Below, in pieces: positions 41,626 through 53,028 of a stretch of DNA of 64,000 nucleotides. Source of the stretch: Tanypteryx hageni (Eukaryota > Arthropoda > Insecta > Odonata > Petaluridae); assembly GCA_028673005.1 (NCBI GenBank), contig CM054114.1, positions 23,837,369-23,901,368 of the forward strand, read 5' to 3'. Within the stretch, counting starts at the first letter, position 1. Every line of letters starts with the position of its first letter. Under the pieces are notes generated by a model. It ran no database searches, had not been told where the DNA came from, and saw nothing but the letters and a program-made list of their open reading frames with translations. The position numbers were made by a program, and so were the translations under genes.

Positions 41626-43812
41626 CAGTCGAGTGCAACATTTTACATAAAAACGACTAGCTTAAAAGAGTTTAAACCATTCCTTTCATTATGCATCAAT
41701 CTCACGAGTTGTTCCTTGTGCTAAAATGTTTCTCATTACATAGTAATCCAGTCTAGTACGCATCTGCTGTCAGTTGTCAACACAGTCTGCTGTCAGTTGT
41801 CCCACATACTAGTACAGTTCATTGTTATTTTAGTTATGATATTTAATCAATATTAAATTATGTATATATATTTATACATCTACATTATTATATATTATGT
41901 ATTCATATTTATTTATAGAATATGGGTGAGATAAGAATGAGTGTGGTTGTTTCCATGAAAACTAATCTTGATGCTCTGGAAAGAATTGATAGGGGTGAGT
42001 CAGTAAGACAAATTTCTGTGGAATTAGGTGTTGGAGAGACAACTGTAAAAGACTTGAAAAAATCGCATTATCTAGCAGGATTTTGCAGTCAGATTGCAAC
42101 ACAAGAGTCTTTATCTTCCCATTCAACATTAAAGAAACCAAAATAGGAAATTTCAGAAGATGCATTAAGGCTGTGGTTTATGCAAGAAAGACATCTTGGA
42201 ATTTCAATCAGTGGACCCATACCCAAGGAAAAGGACCTAACCCTAAATCGAAAAATTGGTGGTGCCCAGAAATTTACTGCAAGTAACGAATGGCTTGGAC
42301 GTTGGAAAACAACGTCATGGTATCCATGTATTAATCATCACTGGTGAGAAGTTATCGTCTGATCAGCATGATGCTCAAAAATTTTCGCAGGATTTAAGAG
42401 AGGTTATCGACCGAGATAAATCAGTTGGAGGACAAGTCTACAATATAGACGAAATGGGTCTAAATTACAAGATGTTGCCAACAAAAACGAAGGCAAAAAA
42501 GGATGAGCCTGCAGCATCAGGATACAAAAAATCCAGAGAAGGACTCATGTAGCCGCCTGCAGCAATGCAGCTGGAACTCACAATTTGTCGCATTTATTGT
42601 TGGTAAATCAAAAAATCCCAGAGCTTTTAAAAGTATAAATCGTTTGTCTTTACCAGTTTACTACCGATCGCAAAAATCAACCTGAATGGATTCTGCATTA
42701 TTCAGAGAATGGTTTTTCATGAGTTTGTATCTTCTGTATGAAGACACTTGAAAATACTGAACTTACCTTGAAAGGCCATTCTCATTCTGGATAATGCTCC
42801 TTCACATCCCAATTGCGAGTAACTCAAAGATAGGGGCATAAAGGTCATATTTCTACCAGCGAATGTAACATCCTTAATTCAGCCTATGGATCAAGGGGTT
42901 TTAGAAAGCTTAAAAAGAAGATACAGGCGAAAATTTCTGAGTTCAGTTTTGAAAGAAATAGAAGATAAAAATATAGGTCTAATGGAAAGACATCAGCATC
43001 AAAGATGTTGTTTATAACTTAGCACAAGCTTGGAACAAAATCCCAGAGTTCAACATTTACCAAATCTTGAAGAAAACTTTGGCTTGAGGATGATATCGAT
43101 GATAAAAATTCTGAAACGGAAGAAGGAAATGAATTAAGTCTAAAAAGTGATGCAAGGCAAATTGAAGGTTCTGAAGACATAAAGCAATGGATCCAAGGTG
43201 ACTATTTGTTGGAGAATGAAATTATGAAGGATGCAGAAATCATACAGGCCGTGATGGAAACAGAAGGATCAAAGTTTGAAGAGGAAGAAGAATTAAATAC
43301 AGAGCCAAAAACACCTCATGCAGCAGCAAAAGATGCCCTAGATGTAGTTTTGCATTACATTGAACTAGAGTCTGATTCAACTGTTAACGATGTTATGCTT
43401 ATAAAAAAATGGAGGGACCATCCAGTTAAACAACACGTTACTTCATCTAAACAACTGAAATTTTTTTATTTTTTTTAAATGAATGACATATATCATTTGT
43501 ATCTGTACTGTCTTAACATATTTAAAATGAAAATAAATTCTTAAAATACAGACTGTGTATATGTACTTTTCTATTGGAAAATTTTTGATTCTTAAAATGA
43601 ATGATTTATAACATGACAATTGTATCTGAATGGCCTTAATATATTTCAAGTATGTAAAAATAAATGTGTCCTTCCTCCACATTTGCAAGGCAACTGAGAA
43701 CGCCCTGCCCTCCGAGATTACATAAGTCCTGCATGGGTGCAGCACTAAACAGACAATGAAAAGTAACACGGACACTTTACCAGACATGGCCACTTTACCA
43801 TGCCTTCCCCTA
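41626..43812 (+). mobile_element. Tigger/Jerky-type element, right end clear, left end lost
   Basis: The right end (43773-43812) reads on the minus strand TAGGGGAAGGCATGGTAAAG with an inner near-repeat CATGTCTGGTAAAGTGTCC. No matching left end was found, so the left limit is a guess. The transposase inside is heavily decayed. A direct duplication of about 110 bp lies in the 3' UTR (43470-43545 and 43590-43670). Confidence 0.55.
41922..43478 (+). pseudogene. Jerky/Tigger transposase, heavily broken
   Basis: The N-terminus reads LDALERIDRGESVRQISVEL and GVGETTVKDLKK, a psq-type HTH. The DDE core follows in shifting frames: YNIDEMGLNYKMLP (first Asp), LILDNAPSHPN (second Asp) and [20 protein letters not shown] (third Asp). 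The acidic C-terminal region (43206-43478) contains PHAAAKDALDVVLHYIE. At least six frame breaks or stops. Confidence 0.75.
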
Positions 43813-45240
43813 CTTACTATTGGTCTTTACAAATGATTTACTATCTGCTTCATGGACAGGAATCATGAAATTATCCTTCCAAACATCTGGAAATGGCCAT
43901 TCTTAAGTGACTAATTAAAAAATATAGTAAGAGGATAAGTTAAAAAGTTAGAGCAGCTCTTCAGCAAGAGAGGAGGCCCAGTGCTCTTATTTACATCAAG
44001 CGTACTAAAGGCATTAAGAACACTTAATTGAGTCACACCACAAGAGTGTATATTAACTGTATGAGAATACTGGTATTGGGGTATTATGCAACTTGGAGTA
44101 GAATATACGCTGGAAAGATGTTCAACAAAGAGATTAGCAGATTCCTGAAATGAACATAATTCCACAATCTACTTGTATTCGATGGAATGGAATCTTGAAC
44201 AGAACTAATATAAGAGAGGTAACAGACTTTTGACAATGACATTTAGCATGAAGAGATGCAAAAGAATTGTTATCTACTTATTTTAAGCTTCTTGTGGGCT
44301 ATTTTCTCATCATATATTAATGAAATTAATTCTTTACCAGACCAGTTGGGTAAGTGGGATGATCCACACTTGTGTAAAATTTCAGGAACATACAGATTAA
44401 TGGCATTATTTACAATATCATAAAAATAACAAACAGCATCATCTAATTGTAATTCAGTCAATATAAACCAATCTATAGAGCTAAAGTAATCTATCATTGC
44501 AGAATAGTTCCCTTTCCTAAAGATGAAAGTTTCAAAATTAATATCTGCGCATGGGGATACACCTATATGAAGTTCACACATAAGAGGAGGATGATAGGCA
44601 ATACAAGGCAAAAGTCACATCAACATCATAAACACTGTTCAATGAGCACCTTGTAATATCTGTTAAACACAAATCCAGAATCTCGCCATATTGGTTGGTA
44701 ACTAAGATTTTTGTACACAATTCGGATATTATCAGTGAGGTTAACTTCAGGAAAGAATGTTGACCAATTATTATCTGGCAAATTGAATCGCCAAACATAA
44801 GCGAATTGGCGTCTGCACACAAATATGCAAGACGATTTACTTCTTCACGATATTTTTGGTATATGTTTTGGTCAGATTTGGGAGGAATGTAAACACATTA
44901 TTAATTAGTTTAAGAGATGGAGATGACACCATGAGAAAATTGTGTTCAATGTTACACGAGGATGTAGCTTAAAGTTGATAAGATTTAAATATAAAATTAA
45001 CACCAATTAGCACAACACCTTCCCTTTTCATAATACCAGTACAATCACTGCAATCAGTTCTCTAAATTTCATAATTAAAAAGTGCCTATTGGGAATCGCA
45101 TATATCGCGTGTAAGCCAAGTCTCAGAGAATAATGTGATATCACACTCGATATTAACAGCTGAAATACGCATGTCCTTTAATTTACTCCGCAAACCGCGG
45201 CGGACATTCTGGTAGTATGCGGAAATATTAGTTACAAATT
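43813..45240 (-). pseudogene. Jockey-type LINE, endonuclease and RT fingers
   Basis: Starting from the right, the minus strand reads YYQNVRRGLRSKLKDMRIS and LFSETWLTRDI (endonuclease start, catalytic Glu in SETWL; about 45240-45060). Then come ILVTNQYGEILDLCLTD and a linker (44822-44270), and the RT fingers VLNAFSTLDVNKSTGPPLLL with CSNFLTYPLTIFFN and PDVWKDNFMIPVHEADS. It breaks off against the inverted end of the Tigger element at 43812, before RT motif A. Several stops and shifts. Confidence 0.8.
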
Positions 45241-46261
45241 TTTTAAATATTTATCTATCACTATTTTGGGAACAAAGGAGTAATCTCTGCTCTGAAATAC
45301 TAAATTCATAACATCTTTATAATGATAACATTTTATTGAGTTTAGTAGGATTGTTGATGTAATTATTTAATTTTGAGGGATGATATGTTCCAGTCGATAT
45401 TTTTAGCATGTAAACAATTTTTAAAAAACGTTTCACTGTATACATGAAAATAGTTTTTAACTTGAACGAGAATTTCTAAATTTACTAAAAGTTGCTTTAA
45501 AAAGGAAACCAAAAGTAATTTATGATTTTATAAATAAATTTAAATTTATTTTGATTTATACAATATAAACATTAAAGAAAGACTCTAGAGTAAAAAATTC
45601 TAGATATCGTGCAAGCAGACGCTACGGACTGTAACTCACAGATTCGGTTCATCTTCTACCAGTGGAGAGTGTTGTTCAATATCTATAAGAATACCTTTTC
45701 GGAATTTCGAGCCAATGGCTTTAAGTTTAAGAGAAATAATTAATTAAAAAGTGCAAAAAAATGGACCAATTTTCTCAAATGCTTGTAACTTCGCTATCTC
45801 AGGTGTCTTTATGCTAGAGATATCGCCTAACATAAGTCTCGCGTCCCGTACTTTTGGCATTCGAGACTCCCGCTTGCCGAATTTTTTTCTCTCCTGCTAA
45901 ATGTCCTTTTTCTTACAGTTTTTTACATCCCAATCTTCAGAAAGTAATTATACACTGCTAATTTTTTTACGCAGGAGAATTATATTTAATTATCGCTTAA
46001 TTATATCTGGTACTAAAATTAAGCATATTAGTTTCAGCAGCATTGTCATTTTAAAACGATAAAAAAATTGTCGAAGTAATTTAAATTTAAAAAGAATAAT
46101 ATTACCTTTATGAATCACTACGTCACTCATTAAGGAAGCTCCTCCTGTAGTGGAGTGTGTCTAACAATAAGGCAATCACGCATCAGACAGTCACCTGTTT
46201 TAAACTCTCATACGAGACCGTTTCATTGTGTCAAACACTGGAGAAATCTTCGGTACTGTGA
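45241..46261. other. No gene seen; LINE 5' region may begin near 46140
   Basis: AT-rich sequence. The last 120 bases are more balanced in composition and probably belong to the LINE that follows; its 5' limit cannot be fixed. Confidence 0.35.
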
Positions 46262-46362
46262 GATAATTCCGTTCCTGCCTTCATAATTCGCACATTATAC
46301 AGAGGAACCAAAAAGCTGTCGCACACTTGGTGGAAATCTTTTGCTACTTGGGCCGAACTTCC

Positions 46363-46420
46363 AAGGATAGTTTTCGTAGCGAAAATTGAAGTCCCGGGTT
46401 TGATTCCGGGAACTATCCTT
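46363..46420 (+). ncRNA. tRNA-like fold without a D arm, in the LINE 5' region
   Basis: A 10-bp stem AAGGATAGTT/AACTATCCTT (46363-46372, 46411-46420) closes a hairpin TTTTCG-TAG-CGAAAA (46371-46385) and a T-arm-like hairpin TCCCGG-GTTTGATT-CCGGGA (46392-46411). The latter contains a B-box-like GGTTTGATTCC, also found in the tRNA-like gene at 9193. The shape is that of a tRNA lacking the D arm. Whether it is transcribed or functional in the LINE RNA is unknown. Confidence 0.5.
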
Positions 46421-49360
46421 CCAATTTCATTTACATCCGCATCTTCTAATCTTCTCCCTATCACTAATAAAAGCTTATCCTCATATTGCAATTCCAATAC
46501 AAAGGCCATTCTATCTGAACAGTTTAAGCCCTTTCCACGCTCCCTCCAGATCTTATATTTAAATGCTCAAAGCCTAACAGCACATATCGAAGAACTCCGT
46601 GGTATACTACCTAACAATAAAGTACACATCATCGCTATTGCTGAGACCTGGTTGAAACCATCTATGTCTTCCTCTACTGTTAACATTGACGGTTTTAAAC
46701 TTTACCGCAACGATCGCGTTGGCAAAGGCGGCGGCGGTGTCGGAGTATATGTAAGAAACGATATTTCAACTAAATTTATTGAAAGTAGCGAATGTAATTA
46801 CAGCAAAAGACCCGAATTTCTCTTTCTTGAATTGAAAATCTATTCACAGAAAATACTTTTCGGTATTTTCTACCGTCCACCCAAAATTGGTCATCTATCC
46901 GATATTGATGAAGTCATCTCTAGTCACATTAACGATTACAATCATTTAATAATTACTGGCGATTTTAATGCCAATATACTCGCACCAAACCCTGATTCGA
47001 CATATTTATATAACTCCTTCAACTCTCTAGGCCTTAGTATTCTACCTCTAAATGCTAATCACCATACTCCTACTTCCTCTACCCTAATTGATTTAGCCGT
47101 TACCGCCAATCCTGACAAGGTTCTCGCGCATGGCCAACTCTCTGCTCCGGGAATCTCCGCACATGACATAATATACATTGCATATTCAATAAGGAGCCCA
47201 ACTCACAAGCCGAAATATATCACCTATAGGGACTTCAAAAACATCAACAATGAGAAGTTAATTGCTGACGCGTCTGCCATGCCTTGGTATTCTATTGAGT
47301 ACATGGACGACATTAACGACAAGGTTGAGGCTTTCAACAATTTTGCACAGTCATTAATCAACACTCACGCTCCACTAAAGACTAAAAGAGTCTCTAAGCC
47401 CCATGCACCATGGCTCACAACAGACATCAAACTGATAATGAAGAGACGTGACAATGCCTTCCGCATTTTCAAAAATACAAAAACACAGATCTCATTCAAC
47501 CAATTTAAAAAACTAAGAAATAAAACTAAGCAACTTATCAGAAACTCTAAAACTCGGTACATTCATTCACTGTCCCGTCCAAATTCTTCACAATCTTCTC
47601 TATGGAGTAACTTAAAATTATTTGGTATTGGAAGATCTAAGGATACACAACTTCCTCCTCATATTTGCCTTGATACACTTAACACTCTATTCACCACTCC
47701 CCCAACTCCTGATGACAACGAAATAAAACAGAATCACATACACCACCTACTTCAACACACTCCTCCCACCACAGCATCACCACCATTCCAATTTTCTCCT
47801 GTAACTCAGCTGGAAGTACTGAATTGTTTACGTAAAATCAAGTCCAGAGCACAAGGTGCTGACGAAATTCCAATAGTCTTCCTTCATAAGATTATTCATC
47901 TAGTTCTACCCGTCATCACTCATATATTCAATTGGTCGCTTATGCAAAACAAATTCCCATCGCAATGGAAACTCGCCATAGTCCGTCCCATACCTAAGAA
48001 AAGTCTTACTTCTGACATAACCGACTTTCGGCCCATCAGTTTACTTCCTGTATTATCAAAGGCATTTGAAAAGGTTTTACATGAACAAATCACATATTTT
48101 CTAATTAGTAATAATATCCTCGATTCTCTACAATCAGGATTCCGAAAATCACACAGCACTACCACAGCACTCCTCAAAATCACTGACGATATCAGATTAG
48201 CAATGGACAAAAGAGAAGTCACTATTATGACTCTTCTTGACTTTAGTAAAGCTTTTGACTCTGTAGATGTAAACATACTTCTAACCAAACTGCGCCTCAT
48301 GAACTTCTCCTCAGATTCCCTAAACTTAATTAGTTCTTACCTGAATGATCGCTATCAAAAGGTCGTAACTGACAATCATTCTTCAAGATGGATTAAAGTG
48401 TCACGTGGCGTACCACAAGGTTCCACCCTCGGGCCACTGCTCTTCTCTCTGTACATTAATGATATATCTTCTCAGCTTGCTCACTGTAAATACCACCTTT
48501 ATGCTGATGATCTCCAAATCTATATGCACTCTCGCTCTATTGATCTCCATCTTATCATTGATAAAATGAACCATGACCTCACTTCTTTATCCAAATGGAG
48601 CAATGTAAATTTCCTCAAAATTAATCCTTTAAAAAGTCAGTCTATTATTATTGGGTATCCCAAACTTCTCTCGTCACTAAACTTCTCAGAACTTCCCCCA
48701 ATTCTGCTCAATAACTCTGTCATTCGTTTCCAAAAAACTGCAACCAATCTCGGGTTAGTATTCAATGACACATTGACCTGGACTGATCATATAACTAAAA
48801 TATGTAATACTGTTAACAGTTCTCTTCACTCACTTAAAAGAATTAAAAGCATTACCCATTTCTCCCTTCGCAAGCGACTTATCACCGCTCTTGTCCTTCC
48901 TCACCTCGATTACTGCGATACGGTCTATCAAGATCTATCTAACGAGCTATCTCTAAAATTGCAGCGTGCACAAAATTCCTGCGTAAGATTCATTTGCGAT
49001 CTCCAAAAGAGAGACCATGTCACTCAACCTCTATATACGTTAGGCTGGCTTCGCACTGAAGCTCGTAGACGTCTTCACCTCCTCTCGTTATTTTACCGAA
49101 TTATAACTCTTCAAAACCCGCAGTATCTGAACTCCAAATTTTCCCAAATGAACTCTGTGCACAACGCCAACACTAGGGGCACCAATCTCTTCCAGATCCC
49201 ACATCACAGGACGGAAATTTATAATAAATCCTTCCATGTTACAGCTTGTAGACTTTGGAACGCCCTACCTACTGACCTCCAAAACGCAACATCTCTCCAC
49301 ATATTCAAACATAAATACTTTAAATTGCTGTTCTCTGCCCAAAATTCAGGTCAGCTTTAA
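46400..49360 (+). CDS. LINE ORF2: endonuclease-reverse transcriptase
   Basis: The frame is open from 46262 with no ATG before the endonuclease; the listed start is a TTG, so the true start is unknown. Endonuclease: YLNAQSLTAHIEEL, AIAETWLKP (catalytic Glu), YRNDRVGKGGGGVGVYVRND, ITGDFNANILA (Asp-x-Asn), and a late APGISAHDIIYI (SDH replaced by AHD). RT: FRPISLLPVLSKAFEKV, LQSGFRKSHSTTTALL, LLDFSKAFDSVD (motif A), SRGVPQGSTLGPLLFSLYIN (motif B), HLYADDLQIYM (motif C, YADD). The C-terminal thumb region runs to VTACRLWNALPTDLQN. About 960 or more residues with no stop: potentially active or recently inserted. Confidence 0.85.
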   Translation: MIPGTILPISFTSASSNLLPITNKSLSSYCNSNTKAILSEQFKPFPRSLQILYLNAQSLTAHIEELRGILPNNKVHIIAIAETWLKPSMSSSTVNIDGFKLYRNDRVGKGGGGVGVYVRNDISTKFIESSECNYSKRPEFLFLELKIYSQKILFGIFYRPPKIGHLSDIDEVISSHINDYNHLIITGDFNANILAPNPDSTYLYNSFNSLGLSILPLNANHHTPTSSTLIDLAVTANPDKVLAHGQLSAPGISAHDIIYIAYSIRSPTHKPKYITYRDFKNINNEKLIADASAMPWYSIEYMDDINDKVEAFNNFAQSLINTHAPLKTKRVSKPHAPWLTTDIKLIMKRRDNAFRIFKNTKTQISFNQFKKLRNKTKQLIRNSKTRYIHSLSRPNSSQSSLWSNLKLFGIGRSKDTQLPPHICLDTLNTLFTTPPTPDDNEIKQNHIHHLLQHTPPTTASPPFQFSPVTQLEVLNCLRKIKSRAQGADEIPIVFLHKIIHLVLPVITHIFNWSLMQNKFPSQWKLAIVRPIPKKSLTSDITDFRPISLLPVLSKAFEKVLHEQITYFLISNNILDSLQSGFRKSHSTTTALLKITDDIRLAMDKREVTIMTLLDFSKAFDSVDVNILLTKLRLMNFSSDSLNLISSYLNDRYQKVVTDNHSSRWIKVSRGVPQGSTLGPLLFSLYINDISSQLAHCKYHLYADDLQIYMHSRSIDLHLIIDKMNHDLTSLSKWSNVNFLKINPLKSQSIIIGYPKLLSSLNFSELPPILLNNSVIRFQKTATNLGLVFNDTLTWTDHITKICNTVNSSLHSLKRIKSITHFSLRKRLITALVLPHLDYCDTVYQDLSNELSLKLQRAQNSCVRFICDLQKRDHVTQPLYTLGWLRTEARRRLHLLSLFYRIITLQNPQYLNSKFSQMNSVHNANTRGTNLFQIPHHRTEIYNKSFHVTACRLWNALPTDLQNATSLHIFKHKYFKLLFSAQNSGQL

Positions 49361-49519
49361 CATTTTCTTCTTACCAATTGCAAGACGGCTTCCTTCACTC
49401 TTCCTTACATAATGAACATTAATTAATTTTTTTTTGCAGGTTATCGAGTCCGCAAAGTGTACGCCTCCTTCGACTGTTACCTTTTCATTGTCTAGTGTCT
49501 ACTATGTTATAGTGTTTAT

Positions 49520-49700
49520 ACTAATTCTCATTGTATTATATCATTCTGTATTGTTTCATACTATTTTATACTGATTTATATCATTTTGTATTGTTTTATA
49601 CTATTTTATACTGTTTTATATCATTTTGTATTGTTTTATACTATTTCGTATTACTTTATTTTATTATGTATTGTTTTATATCATATGTGTAATTTTATAT
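49520..49700 (+). repeat. Imperfect tandem repeat in the LINE 3' UTR
   Basis: Units of the type TATCATTTTGTATTGTTTTA and TACTATTTTATACTG repeat several times. Confidence 0.7.
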
Positions 49701-50124
49701 AATTTCCTTCTTTCTTATGATATGCATGATCCAACAACAATCTCCATATTCATTGTATATATCTCAAGTATATTTCATCTTATTCTGCCTAATTATTGTA
49801 TTATATTTCCTGGTTTGCATTACGTTAATACCTATATATGTATTTGTTTATGACGGTATACAACGATGCTGTATATACGAACACTTACTGTACATACTGC
49901 TTTCTATTTAATGTTGTATTACTATATCATAATATGTACACTATCTAGGGTTTTCGCAGGTTTTTCACACCCCCCTTCTCAGTGGGTGTTTTCCTGCGTG
50001 GGTTTTACTAGGCAGGACATGCCTGTTTTACCTAGGTTTTCCCCACAATCTCTAATCTGTCTTCAATTTTATATATTTTTTTTTACTCTGTATGATTTAG
50101 GTATATACTGGTTATGTTATGCGT

Positions 50125-50128
<4 letters not shown>

Positions 50129-50179
<51 letters not shown>
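50129..50179. repeat. (TA)n microsatellite in the LINE 3' UTR
   Basis: About 25 uninterrupted TA units upstream of the LINE's terminal (TATC)n tail. Confidence 0.9.
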
Positions 50180-50181
<2 letters not shown>

Positions 50182-50291
50182 TACTTTACCTTTTTTTATA
50201 TTTTTTATATTGACGAAGGGTTAAATGTAAGTATGGACCTTATGGTCTAAATTTCGCCCGAATAAAGACGATTATCTATCTATCTATCTAC

Positions 50292-51404
50292 ATGGGAAAT
50301 CTGAAATCCACCGAGCAAGGCAATTTTCTCTTGCACATTAAAATATCTTAGAATTGTAATATCGAAGCGAGATTTGTACCGATCTCTGAGAGAAAAAGTG
50401 GGAATTCTAATTTTTATCGTAAAACGCTCCTCATCGACCGTATTTCTTCGAATTTCGCGTAAATACTGCCGTTTTTGCAGTTTTTATCGCTCATTACGAG
50501 AGTGTAGCCATAGCAACAACTATTGATGGACTCGGATTCGGTATAGTCTAATAAATGCAGGTATTGTTTCTGTCGAACGAAAATACGCGTGTTCAATTTA
50601 ATATCGAATTTTATAACGCTCAATTATGAAATTTGAGAACATAAGGAGCAACATATCTGCGGTGATTTTAAAGCTTTTAGAGCCAATATAAGTAGGTATT
50701 AAATAAATGATTAAATGGAAAGCTCGCATCGTTAGTTCTGTTTGGGTCGTCTTATTATTATGTTATGCAGAGACATACTTTTCCCTCCTGTTTGTTGTTG
50801 TCAACGAAAACAATCTTCGTAACAAATGAAGTAAACAAGATCTAATTGTAAGTAATAAGTTTTATTTTCTTTATCGCGCCTACTGAACATATTAATTGAA
50901 AGGAAATGGATTATTCAGGACGAAGAAGTGAACTAAAATACGTGTGCACTCAGCTTTTGTAAGTTAAAAGACATAAATAATTTACGACGAAGGAGTGAGC
51001 GTGAGTGTAAAGATTAACGTACTTCATCTCAAGTGAGGTATGTATGAGTTAAATAATAATTCAATTTTCGATTGTTCTAAGGCAATTTCTGTATTTCTTT
51101 GGCATCGGTTCTAATATATATCCTTTAGCAGTGCTTAGACTTTAAATATATCTTGTTTTCTAAATTGATTATATCCAACAATGGAGGCTTATTTCTTGTG
51201 TCGTCTCTGTTGGCCGTTACCGTGGAAACCACACGATGCAGAACTAGCTCATTCTTGTTGAAAAACGAAGGAAGAAGGAGCAAATAATGGGCGGGAGAGG
51301 TAATTAACTTGTTTTTCACCAATATTATTGAAAATCTGGCATATTTCAGAACTCGGAACGTAGCCTAGCTCAGTTGATTAGTGGAATTTTAATTAAATGT
51401 TACT
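50292..51404. other. No gene seen
   Basis: Composition is more balanced than elsewhere and no repeat is recognised; this may be unique host sequence (intron or flank of the membrane-protein exon at 51890). Confidence 0.35.
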
Positions 51405-51600
51405 ACTCGTTGCAATTAACGATCGCTATTCTAGCCCTAATTTCATCGGTACATTTTGATCCTCTCGTTATCATACTAGCAAGGTGCTTTACTTTACGAT
51501 CTGAAACTGGTTCCGATGGCTTTCCATCTTACGTTCAAGTTTTTCCTTTCTCGATATCCAAATCAATTGGATTTTTTCTTATTCGTTTCCTAGGATAATT
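51405..51600 (-). pseudogene. RTE LINE fragment, strongly diverged
   Basis: The plus strand text CGGTACATTTTGATCCTCTC and GATGGCTTTCCATCTTACGTT aligns with the antisense of the RTE region at 21600-21700 (codons around KYLGSIITRE..CTDEIKTRI). It covers only the part just after motif C and is full of changes. Confidence 0.55.
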
Positions 51601-51889
51601 TTGCTCATTTAACCTTAGCTGTGTCCGTCCGTCTTTCGAAGCATTCGTCCTCGGTACAAAGACTAACTATTAATGCATACACAACCAGTAAATTACTTAT
51701 ATAATCCTATCTCGTACAACATCTTTCTTAGCTTGAAACTATCAAAGTAGGTTTATGAGTTAATACAAAATATAGTTTTAAGAAATTATTTTCTTTTTGA
51801 CAATCTTTGAATAGTTCAAAATGTAAAAGAAAGAGCAAATCCGTCGACATACGTTAAATCCGAAATTCTTTTCTAATTTTTGTCTGCAG

Positions 51890-52053
51890 ATTTTGGTGAT
51901 TATTTGGCCCTAGGGCTGGCCATATTAATAGCTGGCGCTCTGATAGCGTGGTGGATCTGGGGGGTTTGCAGGCGGTACTGCGTCGGGCGCCGAAGGAGAT
52001 GGTCTGTTGAAGACGGCGTGCCCGACGCGGCGTACGATACCGCCAATTTGCCT
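51890..52053 (+). CDS. Host exon: single-pass membrane protein, unknown
   Basis: The exon is bounded by a pyrimidine-rich acceptor ending TTTTTGTCTGCAG (51889) and a strong donor GTAAGT (52054). Its 164 bases enter with two bases of a split codon and end in phase 0. It encodes FGDYLALGLAILIAGALIAW, then WIWGVCRRYCVGRRRRW and SVEDGVPDAAYDTANLP: a membrane helix, a Cys/Arg-rich juxtamembrane segment (positive-inside, so N-out is likely) and an acidic cytoplasmic part. GC content is clearly higher than the flanks. The protein was not recognised; neighbouring exons are outside or undetected. Confidence 0.6.
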
Positions 52054-53028
52054 GTAAGTATAATACTTGCGATTACATTCTTCTTCTTCTCTTATCTTAT
52101 AAACCCTTCTAATACGTTATTTTATGCTGTTAATAACAGAAATGTTTCTGCTCTGATCCGCCTTCGGATCCCAAAGTATGATTTATGTATTTATTTATAT
52201 AGTATATTGAGAAACTTCATCTACTTCATTTCATATCTACATAATTACGTTGTTGTTCTCTTATTCAGAATATATATAATATATAATAAAAAAACACCAG
52301 GACCAGCAACACGTGAGTGTTTATCACGATGTTCTGATTTTTCTGAATATATTTACTCTGATGCGTGAATGTATATGATGGTGCCAGTCATAGATGAAAA
52401 TATTTCTCTCTCTCTAAGATTTTAATGTATTAAATTATATCTCACTTCCCAAAACTTGTTAAGATTGATAAGATTGTTAGCATGTCAGCTGATACTACCA
52501 ATAGGTACTAACATTGGAGGTGCAAAAAGTACAGGTTCTAAGAATCTATTCCGGAAATTATCGCACAACTGTAGTCGAACATTTGTGGGGATTAGTTGCA
52601 CGGAACACATTTACATTAAAGCGGTCTGTGGAAGTTGGTATTGTAAAAATATTCAGATTTGTTCACATTGACACGGTACGAGTGGAGGCACTGAAATCAT
52701 TTTGTGATTTTAACGACAAATTTGGTCGCATACGAGCACAAGATTTCTGAGACTGGTGCCTACTCTTGAAAAATAAATACTAATAATGGTACAACAGCTT
52801 GTTTTTTTTATAAGTTGAAAATGCCCCCGTTATTCTTCCGAAATTAGCCGAAGATCCTAAGTGAGAGAACTTTGGTTCTGGTTATTACACAATGTTGATG
52901 CTATTTACAAAATGGAGGGGATGCCGCAAGTGAATTTTTGCGCATGTATAAGAATTTGGAAGGGAAAGAAATCTAAGTTATTCCGTCCAAAGTGAAAGAA
53001 ATGGAGAGGAAAAGTGCTAACGAGGGTA
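52054..53028. other. Probable intron; one unrecognised short frame
   Basis: A 78-codon frame at 52514-52750 (ending KSFCDFNDKFGRIRAQDF) has no recognised family. No other feature is visible. Confidence 0.3.

Larger units (their letters stand above)
46262..50291 (+). mobile_element. Jockey/CR1-type LINE, ORF2 intact, (TATC)n tail
   Basis: One long open frame (endonuclease plus RT) is followed by a 0.9-kb 3' UTR that ends GAATAAAGACGATTATC(TATC)n at about 50265-50290, a microsatellite tail typical of CR1/L2/Jockey-related LINEs. No ORF1 is seen upstream, so the copy may be 5'-truncated or an ORF2-only type. The left limit is the upstream stop of the open frame. Confidence 0.8.

Noticed and set aside
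46231..46509. Minus-strand 92-codon frame overlapping the LINE 5' region
   Set aside because: It is the antisense of the LINE's open frame and of the tRNA-like fold; no family motif, and shared bases explain the openness.
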